A DNA stretch of 30,523 bases, from contig DASTYU010000220.1 of the NCBI GenBank assembly GCA_035764655.1, positions 1 to 30,523 of the forward strand. The letters are read 5' to 3'. The notes beneath the pieces are model-generated. The model was not told where the DNA came from. It saw nothing but the letters and a program-made list of their open reading frames with translations, and searched no databases. The position numbers and the translations under genes were made by a program. Below are positions 16,491-22,333 of the stretch, piece after piece; within the stretch, counting starts at the first letter, position 1; every line of letters begins with the position of its first letter. Source of the stretch: DASTYU01 sp035764655. GTDB taxonomy: Bacteria > Chloroflexota > Limnocylindria > Limnocylindrales > CSP1-4.

Positions 16491-17909
16491 CTACTCGGCA
16501 GGCGTCGTCGAGGGCGCCACGGAGGGCGCTGGCGACTCCACGCCGACCGGCAGCTCGCCCGGCTCGGGGAACAGCTCGGCTGCATAGGCGCGGATCTCGT
16601 CCAGCTTCGGCACCAGGCCGTCGCCGTAGCGCGTGCTCTCGGTGCGGACCAGCGGATGGCGGATCACGCCGCGGGCGATCCGGTCACTGTCCACGGATTC
16701 GAAGGTCACGATCAGATCGGGCAGCGCGGAGACCGGGATGTCGGTTCGCAGCGTCTTCCCGACAGCCGTGAGCAGGTCCGGGAGGTCGAACAGCAGCGTC
16801 GTCCCGCTCGACACGCGCTGGCGCATCGCGATGAGGATCTCCTGCTGCCGGGCGGCGCGGGTGAAGTCGCTCTCACCGGCTGCCTTGCGGATACGGGCGT
16901 ACGCCAGCGCGTTGACGCCATCGAGACGATGGCGGCCCTTCGTGATCGACCAGCCGCGCTCGCCGATCCCGTAGCCGTCGTACGAGGGGTCCTCCAGGTC
17001 CTTCCGGACCCGGATGTCGACGCCGCCGACCGCGTCGACCATGTCGATGAAGCCCTCGAAGTCGATCCGCGCGTAGTAGTGGATCGGGATGCCCAGCAGC
17101 GCCCCGATCGCGTCCTGCAGCGTGCGCATGGGCCCATTCGGAAAGTCGTCCGGGTTGCGCTCGACGTAGCCCAGCAACGAGTTGATCTTCGGACCGTAGT
17201 CGTCGCCGTTGCCGAGCGGGACGGAGACCATGTCACGGGGGATCGACAGCATCGAGGCGGTCTTGCCGACCGGGTCGAGCGAGACGACCATCATGGTGTC
17301 CGTGAGCGTCGCCGAGCGCTCCTTCGTGGCATCCACGCCGACCAGCAGGATGTTGATCCGCTCGCCGGATCCCGGCACCGGACCGACGGCCTCGCCTCCG
17401 TCACCCAGCGAGCCGCCCTGGAAGACGCTGGCGAACGCCTTGTCCGCGGCCGACCCGACCTGCCACGCGTAGGCATGCGGAGCCAGCACCAGGATCGACA
17501 GCACGACCAGCCCCGCAAAGCCCAGGCGCCCCGGCACGGCCGGATAGCGTGAATCGAAGAACGCCTGGCCCACGGCGATGAGCCGCCAGACCAGCACGAG
17601 CACGTTCAGCACGAGCAGCGTCTGCAGCACGGCAGGGTGGATCGCCCACGCGGCGAGCCGCACCGGCGAGAACAGCTGCGCCACGAGCAGCACGATCGGA
17701 ACCAGCACCAGGGCGGGAACGATCAGCCAGCGCGCGAGGCGATAGCGCCGGTTGAAGGCCTGGCCCACGCCAGGAATCACGGCGGACAGCAGCCCGGCGA
17801 TCATGCGCCGGATGTCGGTGGGGCGCGTATCGGGGGTGGTGCGGCGAGCGACGGGTTCGCGAGCGGCCGGGCGGGCCGCCGGTTGCATGCGTCGGGCGTG
17901 CGGGGTCAT
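16491..17909 (-). CDS. LytR-CpsA-Psr (LCP) family wall glycopolymer ligase with multi-pass N-terminus
   Basis: LCP enzymes transfer lipid-linked glycopolymers to peptidoglycan outside the membrane. The LCP domain (about residues 180-400) has 'INILLVGVDATKERSATLTDTMMVVSLDP', 'ASMLSIPRDMVSVPL', 'KINSLLGY', 'IHYYARIDFEGFIDMVDAVGGVDI', and 'ALAYARIRKAAGESDFTRAARQQ', with the pyrophosphate-binding Arg residues. The N-terminus is unusual: 'MIAGLLSAVIPGVGQAFNRRYRLA' (TM2-like PGxGQ..N motif) leads into about three further hydrophobic spans, where most LCP proteins have one. The start (ATG 17909) follows AGGAG at 17913-17917 on the minus strand. The product suits the surface-polysaccharide genes in this window as the last, wall-attaching step. 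Confidence 0.92.
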   Translation of the reverse strand: MTPHARRMQPAARPAAREPVARRTTPDTRPTDIRRMIAGLLSAVIPGVGQAFNRRYRLARWLIVPALVLVPIVLLVAQLFSPVRLAAWAIHPAVLQTLLVLNVLVLVWRLIAVGQAFFDSRYPAVPGRLGFAGLVVLSILVLAPHAYAWQVGSAADKAFASVFQGGSLGDGGEAVGPVPGSGERINILLVGVDATKERSATLTDTMMVVSLDPVGKTASMLSIPRDMVSVPLGNGDDYGPKINSLLGYVERNPDDFPNGPMRTLQDAIGALLGIPIHYYARIDFEGFIDMVDAVGGVDIRVRKDLEDPSYDGYGIGERGWSITKGRHRLDGVNALAYARIRKAAGESDFTRAARQQEILIAMRQRVSSGTTLLFDLPDLLTAVGKTLRTDIPVSALPDLIVTFESVDSDRIARGVIRHPLVRTESTRYGDGLVPKLDEIRAYAAELFPEPGELPVGVESPAPSVAPSTTPAE

Positions 17910-18051
17910 CGTCTCCTGATCATTTGGGGCTCCGCGGCAGTCTGCCACGAACGTGGGGACGCCGGACGATCGATCAGCCTGCCAGTGATCGCCCGGCGTC
18001 TGGTTCCTGAGACGGGCCGCGATTCCGCACCGTGACGCGCCATCCCCGAAC

Positions 18052-18067
18052 GTTGCGCAAACGCAAC
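18052..18067. repeat. Palindrome GTTGCG-CAAA-CGCAAC upstream of cpaF
   Basis: A perfect 6-bp inverted repeat with a 4-nt spacer lies in the 235-bp divergent region between the LCP gene and the CpaF-RidA gene, 78 bp before ATG 18145. Its position suits an operator, but no matching regulator is identified here. The rest of the region shows nothing else beyond the TATCCT-like hexamer noted separately. Confidence 0.45.
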
Positions 18068-18108
18068 CAAGCGATGCTGCTGCAAGGCCCGCGCTGCGAA
18101 CGGGGAGG

Positions 18109-18114
18109 TATGCT
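18109..18114 (+). promoter_or_regulatory. Candidate -10 element TATGCT for the CpaF-RidA gene
   Basis: TATGCT lies 30 bp before ATG 18145. A purine-rich AGGGGAG at 18127-18133 follows as the probable Shine-Dalgarno, 11 nt before the start. No -35 is clear. Confidence 0.35.
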
Positions 18115-18144
18115 GCCCGCCAGTCGAGGGGAGACCACCGCGAA

Positions 18145-19941
18145 ATGTCACTGCTGAAACGCGTCGAATCGGCGAAGAGGGGACCTGGCGACCCCAACGA
18201 CCGGGCCGTGGTGCCCGTCGCGCCCGCGCAGCCCGCACAGACTCGCGGACCGGGGCGCGGCGAACAGATCGGCGACATCCGGCTGCGGCTCCAGCGCGAG
18301 GTCATCGCCTCCTTCACCGACCTGATCGACGCGAAGCCCGAAGAGGTCACCGCGAAGATCGAGGGGATCGTCGACCGCGTGATCACCGAGGGCGACCTGG
18401 CGGTCACCCGCGAGGAGCGCCAGAGGCTCGTGGACCAGATGCTCCACGACGTCACGGGCTTCGGTCCGATCGAGCCGTTCCTCAAGGACGAGACCATCAC
18501 CGAGGTCATGGTCAACGGACCCAACCAGATCTACATCGAACGGGCCGGCAAGCTGGAGCGGGTCGACGCGTCGTTCCTCAACGACCAGCACGTCCACCAG
18601 GTGATCGACCGGATCATTACGCCGATGGGCCGGCGCATCGACGAGATGAGCCCGCGCGTCGACGCGCGCCTCCCGGACGGCTCGCGCGTGAACGCCATCA
18701 TCCCGCCGTTGTCGTTGGTGGGACCGGTCATCACGGTCCGGAAGTTCTCGCACACGCCGTTCACGGTGAAGGACCTCATCCGCTTCGGCACGGCCACCCC
18801 GCAGATGTTCCAGTTCCTGAAGGCGTGCATCGAGGCACGCCTCAACCTCTTCGTCTCCGGCGGGACCGGCTCGGGCAAGACCACGACCCTCAACGTGTTG
18901 TCGTCCTTCATCCCGAACGACGAGCGGATCGTCACGATCGAGGACGCGGCCGAGCTCCAGCTCCGCCAGGAGCACGTCCTCACGCTCGAGTCACGCCCAC
19001 CGAACCTTGAGGGCGAGGGCGAGATCACGATCCGCGGCCTGCTGCGCAACGCGATGCACATGCGGCCCGACCGGATCATCGTCGGCGAGTGCCGCGCGGG
19101 CGAGGCGCTCGACATGCTCCAGGCGATGACCACCGGCCACGACGGCTCGCTGTCGACCGGCCACGCCAACAGCCCGAAGGACATGCTTCGCCGCCTCGAG
19201 ACCATGGTCCTCATGACGGGCTACGAGCTGCCGCTGCGCGCGATCCGCGAGCAGATCGCGTCCGCCGTCGACCTGATCGTGCATACCGCCCGCCTCAAGG
19301 ACGGTACCCGCAAGATCGTCAACATCACCGAGGTCTACGGCATCGAGGACGAGGAGATCCTGACCCAGGACATCTTCGTGTTCGAGCAGACGGGCGTGAA
19401 CGACGGGAAGATCGAGGGCAAGCTGGTCCCGACGGGCATCCGCCCAACGTTCATGGAGCAGTTCAAGAAGGCCGGCGTCGAACTCCCGAAGAAGGAGTAC
19501 GGCATCCCGCCGGAGGACCCGAAGAACCCGATTCGACCGCGCAAGGGTCGCTGGGGCGGGGCCGACGCCGCGGTCATCCCCGACCACATGATCATGGCCC
19601 TCGGCCAGGGCCGGGCGGTGAAGGCCGGCGGCATGGTCTACGTCTCGTCGGTGGGTCCCGTGGATCGCGAGACCGGCCAGATGGCCTCCGGCAACATCAC
19701 CGACCACACCCGCCAGGCCATCGCGAACCTCAAGGCCCTGCTCGAGCAATGCGGCAGCTCACTGGAGAAGGTCGTCTGGGCGAACTGGTCGCTCAAGGAC
19801 CCGACCGAGTTCGAGCAGTTCAACGAGGAGTGGTCGAACTGGTTCGACACCGAGCAGCCGGTCGGCCAGGGCACGCTCATGCTGCCCGCGCAGCGGCGAG
19901 CCGGGTTCCGCATCACGCTCGGGGTGATTGCGGAGGCCTGA
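18145..19941 (+). CDS. CpaF/TadA-type secretion ATPase fused to a C-terminal RidA/YjgF-like domain
   Basis: This is a single uninterrupted 598-aa frame. Residues 40-445 or so are a full CpaF/TadA (GspE/VirB11 superfamily) ATPase: 'MLHDVTGFGPIEPFLKDETITEVMVNGPNQIYIE', Walker A 'GGTGSGKT' at 239-246, Asp box 'IEDAAELQL', Walker B-region 'RPDRIIVGECRAGEALDMLQAMTTGHDGSLSTGHAN', and the family ending 'GIRPTFMEQFKKAGVELP'. A charged linker (about 449-477) leads to residues 478-598, which match the RidA/YjgF fold: 'AVKAGGMVYVSSVGPVDRETGQ', 'TRQAIANLKALLEQCGSSLEKVVWANWSLKD', 'FEQFNEEWSNWF' and a terminal 'FRITLGVIAEA'. By my alignment the RidA catalytic Arg (E. coli Arg105) is Gly here. TadA ATPases power type IV-like pili, but no tad partner gene is in the window. 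I do not know this fusion. Confidence 0.93.
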   Translation: MSLLKRVESAKRGPGDPNDRAVVPVAPAQPAQTRGPGRGEQIGDIRLRLQREVIASFTDLIDAKPEEVTAKIEGIVDRVITEGDLAVTREERQRLVDQMLHDVTGFGPIEPFLKDETITEVMVNGPNQIYIERAGKLERVDASFLNDQHVHQVIDRIITPMGRRIDEMSPRVDARLPDGSRVNAIIPPLSLVGPVITVRKFSHTPFTVKDLIRFGTATPQMFQFLKACIEARLNLFVSGGTGSGKTTTLNVLSSFIPNDERIVTIEDAAELQLRQEHVLTLESRPPNLEGEGEITIRGLLRNAMHMRPDRIIVGECRAGEALDMLQAMTTGHDGSLSTGHANSPKDMLRRLETMVLMTGYELPLRAIREQIASAVDLIVHTARLKDGTRKIVNITEVYGIEDEEILTQDIFVFEQTGVNDGKIEGKLVPTGIRPTFMEQFKKAGVELPKKEYGIPPEDPKNPIRPRKGRWGGADAAVIPDHMIMALGQGRAVKAGGMVYVSSVGPVDRETGQMASGNITDHTRQAIANLKALLEQCGSSLEKVVWANWSLKDPTEFEQFNEEWSNWFDTEQPVGQGTLMLPAQRRAGFRITLGVIAEA

Positions 19942-19967
19942 CCCGGCGCGCTGACGCGTGCGCCGGG
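19942..19967 (+). terminator. Candidate hairpin terminator after the CpaF-RidA gene
   Basis: CCCGGCGC at 19942-19949, directly after the stop codon, pairs with GCGCCGGG at 19960-19967 across a 10-nt loop. A second GC-rich hairpin (GCGGG / CCCGC) follows by 19990. No T-tract is present, as in many GC-rich genomes. Confidence 0.5.
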
Positions 19968-19992
19968 CGACGCGGGTTCCTGGGCCCGCAGA

Positions 19993-20147
19993 TTCTCGTG
20001 GGGCGGCAGCAGTGACGCGCCGCGCAGTCTCCAGGTGGGATCTTTCGCGTCCCACGAGAAGTCCCGGCGTTCTGCGCCCGGTTCTTTCGTGGGACGGCAG
20101 GAAATGACAATGGAGGCCCGCACGTTCGTCTCTGCTCTCGTGGGGCG
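19993..20147. repeat. Dispersed TCGTGGGRCG repeats, three direct and one inverted
   Basis: Between the CpaF-RidA gene and tRNA-Pro a motif recurs: TTCTCGTGGGGCGGCAG (19993-20009), TTCTTTCGTGGGACGGCAG (20082-20100) and CTCTCGTGGGGCG (20135-20147). The inverted copy CGTCCCACGA (20048-20057) forms a perfect 10-bp inverted repeat with 20087-20096. The first two copies are both followed by a TGAC a few bases later. No ORF is convincing in this 261-bp stretch. Confidence 0.6.
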
Positions 20148-20202
20148 AGAATCCCGGTGCGATGGTCCAGTCGGAGCACGTATGCGATAGTCAGCTCCGG
20201 CC

Positions 20203-20278
20203 CGGGGAGTGGCGTAGTTGGCAACGCACGTGCTTTGGGAGCACGAGATCGCGGGTTCGAGTCCCGCCTCCCCGACCA
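20203..20278 (+). tRNA. tRNA-Pro (anticodon UGG)
   Basis: A complete cloverleaf of 76 nt can be drawn. The acceptor CGGGGAG (20203-20209) pairs with CTCCCCG (20268-20274), followed by discriminator A and an encoded CCA (20276-20278). The D arm GCGT/ACGC encloses AGTTGGCA. The anticodon stem CGTGC/GCACG encloses the loop TTTGGGA, with TGG at 20236-20238. The T arm GCGGG/CCCGC encloses TTCGAGT. The TGG anticodon reads Pro CCN codons. Confidence 0.97.
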
Positions 20279-20405
20279 CACCGGCAGAGACTCGATCAGC
20301 TGGGCACATCCGATCCGCACGACGTGAGGGTCGGTCATGCCGAATGGCGATTCGGCGCGTGGCTGAGGAGGCACGCCGCGCGGACGTCACGTCGAAGGGG
20401 CAGCG

Positions 20406-20879
20406 ATGACCGTTCCCCGCCGCTACCGGACGAACCGTCTCGAGGCGTTCAGCGACGGGGTGTTCGCGATTGCGATCACGCTGCTCGTCCTCGAGATCGG
20501 CGTGCCGCTCGGCTCCGAGGACGACCTGCTCGAGGCGATCATCCGACTGTGGCCGTCGTATCTCGCCTACCTCGTCAGCTTCGCGACGATCGGCGCCGTG
20601 TGGGTTGCCCACAGCGTGATCACCGAGCACGTCGAGGGCGCCGACCCGGTATTCCTCCGCTTGAACCTGCTGCTGCTCTTCTTCGTGTCGTTCCTGCCGT
20701 TCCCGACCAAGCTTCTCGGCGAGTACCTTGGAACGGAGGAAGAGGCGGTCCGCGTAGCCGTGACCTTCTACGGCCTCGCCCTGCTGCTGACCTCCGTCAC
20801 CACGTCGGCGTTGTGGGGCTGGGCGCGCCACGTCCAGCTGATCCATGAGACGGCGCGCGGGAGCGACCCGGCGGTCTGA
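20406..20879 (+). CDS. TMEM175-like (DUF1211) putative potassium channel, short form
   Basis: This 157-aa integral membrane protein starts with the family signature 'RLEAFSDGVFAIAITLLVLEI' (RxxxFSDGVFAI), which lines the pore of TMEM175 K+ channels. Four hydrophobic segments can be seen: around 'VFAIAITLLVLEI', 'SYLAYLVSFATIGAVWVAHSVI', 'LLLLFFVSFLPFPTKLL' with its FxP segment, and 'FYGLALLLTSVTTSALWGWA'. Bacterial family members usually have six spans and about 200 residues, so the last two spans appear to be missing. ATG 20406 follows AAGGGG at 20396-20401. The gene stands alone after tRNA-Pro. Confidence 0.85.
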   Translation: MTVPRRYRTNRLEAFSDGVFAIAITLLVLEIGVPLGSEDDLLEAIIRLWPSYLAYLVSFATIGAVWVAHSVITEHVEGADPVFLRLNLLLLFFVSFLPFPTKLLGEYLGTEEEAVRVAVTFYGLALLLTSVTTSALWGWARHVQLIHETARGSDPAV

Positions 20880-20962
20880 CTCCGGCTCCGCCCTCATGTC
20901 GAGCGGCTGCCGCCGGCACCCGCAGAGGGTGACCCGAGTAGCGTCCGAATGGCGCGCGTTCA

Positions 20963-20991
20963 TTGCGGTGCCGGAGGACGCCTTGTATCGT
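20963..20991 (+). promoter_or_regulatory. Candidate promoter for the SPFH-RHH pair (TTGCGG-17-TATCGT)
   Basis: TTGCGG (20963-20968) is separated by 17 nt from TATCGT (20986-20991), a good sigma-70-like arrangement. The TGATATCA palindrome begins 3 nt later, so a bound repressor would cover the start of transcription. Confidence 0.5.
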
Positions 20992-20993
20992 TG

Positions 20994-21001
20994 TGATATC
21001 A
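20994..21001. promoter_or_regulatory. Palindromic operator candidate TGATATCA
   Basis: This perfect 8-bp palindrome lies in an AT-rich patch unlike the surrounding DNA, 40 bp before the SPFH start. The second gene of the unit encodes a ribbon-helix-helix protein, a class that binds short palindromes as dimers. Autoregulation through this site is therefore a reasonable inference, not shown. Confidence 0.5.
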
Positions 21002-21040
21002 TTCTGATCGCGTCCGGCACAACAAGGAGTGTCGATCCGA

Positions 21041-21943
21041 ATGAACAAGGAACGCTCAGCCCGGAGTCTCCCGGGCATCCCCGTTGTCATCGCGCTCATC
21101 GTGGCCACGGCCCTGACGACGCTGGCGACCATCTGGTACGTCGCCGCCGTCATCGTCCCGGTCATCGAGGACGCCGACCTGGCGACAGTCGTCCCCTTGA
21201 TCGTGTTGCTGCTCCTGCTGGCGGCGGAGATCGCCGGTTTCTTCGGGCTGACGCCGGTCAACCCGAACGAGGCACGCGCGCTCGTCCTGTTCGGCCGGTA
21301 CAACGGCACGATCCGCTCGCAGGGATTCCACTGGGTCAATCCGTTCTCGCTGCGCCGCCGGATCTCCATCCGCGTCCGCAACTTCGAGACTTCGAAGCTC
21401 AAGGTCAACGACAACACCGGCAACCCGATCGAGATTGCGGCGGTCGTCGTCTGGAAGGTGACCGACACCGCCGAGGCGCTGTTCGAGGTCGACGACTACG
21501 AGAACTTCGTCCACGTGCAGGCCGAGGCGGCGCTGCGCAACCTCGCGACCACACATCCCTACGACTCCCACGTCGACGGTGAGTTGGCCCTGCGTTCGAA
21601 TCCGCTCGAGATCGCCGAGCAGCTGCGCGGCGAAATCCAGGATCGGCTCGAGCAGGCCGGCGTGCAGGTCATCGAGGCGCGCATCAGCCATCTGGCATAC
21701 GCGCCCGAGATCGCGAATGCGATGCTCCGCCGCCAGCAGGCCAACGCGGTCATCGCGGCTCGTTCTCGGATCGTGGAGGGCGCCGTAGGGATGGTCGAGA
21801 TGGCGCTCGAGCAGCTGTCCGCCAAGCAGGTCGTCGAGCTCGACGAGGAGCGCAAGGCCCAGATGGTCAGCAACCTGTTGGTGGTGCTCTGCTCGGAGCA
21901 CGAGACGCAGCCGGTCGTGAACACGGGGACGCTGTACGCCTGA
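21041..21943 (+). CDS. SPFH/Band 7 (prohibitin-like) membrane protein
   Basis: The 300-aa protein has two N-terminal membrane spans (about residues 10-34 'PGIPVVIALIVATALTTLATIWYVAAVIV' and 45-65 'VVPLIVLLLLLAAEIAGFFGL'). The SPFH domain has 'VNPNEARALVLFGRYNGTIRSQGFHWVNPF', 'VRNFETSKLKVNDNTGNPIEIAAVVVWKV', 'YENFVHVQAEAALRNLATTHPYD', and 'IQDRLEQAGVQVIEARISHLAYAPEIANAMLRRQQANAVIAARS'. This type forms oligomeric scaffolds in the membrane; a partner is not known here. ATG 21041 is chosen because AAGGAG lies at 21024-21029; the GTG at 21029 overlaps that site. A small RHH gene follows after 31 bp. Confidence 0.92.
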   Translation: MNKERSARSLPGIPVVIALIVATALTTLATIWYVAAVIVPVIEDADLATVVPLIVLLLLLAAEIAGFFGLTPVNPNEARALVLFGRYNGTIRSQGFHWVNPFSLRRRISIRVRNFETSKLKVNDNTGNPIEIAAVVVWKVTDTAEALFEVDDYENFVHVQAEAALRNLATTHPYDSHVDGELALRSNPLEIAEQLRGEIQDRLEQAGVQVIEARISHLAYAPEIANAMLRRQQANAVIAARSRIVEGAVGMVEMALEQLSAKQVVELDEERKAQMVSNLLVVLCSEHETQPVVNTGTLYA

Positions 21944-21974
21944 CCGACGTGCGGGCCGCGACCTGAATCGACCG

Positions 21975-22160
21975 ATGGTCGATCGAAAGCCGTTCCTCCT
22001 CCGCCTCGACCCCGAGACGTTCGCGGCCCTCCAGCGCTGGGCCGCGGATGACCTGCGGTCCGTCAATGCGCAGGTGGAGTTCGTGCTCCGTCGGGCTCTC
22101 GTCGACGCGGGCCGCCTGCCAGCGCGCGGGAGAAGTGCCGGGAAACCGGCGAGGGAGTAG
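21975..22160 (+). CDS. Small Arc-type ribbon-helix-helix protein
   Basis: This 61-aa protein reads 'KPFLLRLDPETFAALQRWAADDLRSVNAQVEFVLRRAL', the pattern of an Arc/MetJ fold: a beta strand with alternating side chains (FLLRL), helix A (PETFAALQRWAADD) and helix B (SVNAQVEFVLRRAL). The tail is basic and low-complexity. It lies 31 bp after the SPFH gene and probably shares its transcript. A DNA-binding role, perhaps at TGATATCA (20994-21001), is inferred from fold and position. The stop codon TAG forms the first half of a TAGGCT hexamer. Confidence 0.85.
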   Translation: MVDRKPFLLRLDPETFAALQRWAADDLRSVNAQVEFVLRRALVDAGRLPARGRSAGKPARE

Positions 22161-22163
22161 GCT
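22158..22163 (+). promoter_or_regulatory. Candidate -10 element TAGGCT overlapping the RHH stop codon
   Basis: TAGGCT is identical to the hexamer before the LLM oxidoreductase (26558-26563). It would drive the short ORF at 22173 and the GTPase operon. No -35 is clear. Confidence 0.35.
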
Positions 22164-22172
22164 TCGCCCATC

Positions 22173-22241
22173 GTGACCACACTGCTCACCAGGCGTCCCG
22201 AGGCCGCCTGGTTCTCCCGGATCTCCGCCCAGAACGGCTGA
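22173..22241 (+). CDS. Possible 22-aa leader ORF
   Basis: GTG 22173 opens a 22-codon frame (ending ISAQNG, TGA at 22239-22241), 9 nt after TAGGCT. It ends 1 nt before a strong inverted repeat that precedes the GTPase operon, the layout of a leader peptide with an attenuator. There is no run of one regulatory codon, no Shine-Dalgarno and no homology that I recognise, so it may be a chance ORF. Confidence 0.2.
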   Translation: MTTLLTRRPEAAWFSRISAQNG

Positions 22242-22242
22242 T

Positions 22243-22280
22243 CCGCCCCTTCCGACATCCAGCGTCGAAGGAAGGGGCGG
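22243..22280 (+). terminator. Strong GC-rich hairpin (terminator or attenuator)
   Basis: CCGCCCCTTCC (22243-22253) and GGAAGGGGCGG (22270-22280) form a perfect 11-bp stem with a 16-nt loop. No T-tract follows. It may end the SPFH-RHH transcript or act as an attenuator for the GTPase gene, whose start is 53 bp downstream. Confidence 0.65.
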
Positions 22281-22333
22281 GACGGACGCACATGCTGCGC
22301 GTTCGGTCCCGCGGGATCGAAGGAGAACTGGTC

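Noticed and set aside
19588..19941. A separate ridA gene starting at an internal ATG (19588 or 19594)
   Set aside because: No Shine-Dalgarno or TAnnnT hexamer precedes these codons and the frame is continuous with CpaF; a fusion is the direct reading, although internal initiation cannot be excluded.
20880..20962. Continuation of the TMEM175-like gene in another frame
   Set aside because: Neither alternative frame gives hydrophobic segments after 20879; the translations are Arg/Ser-rich.
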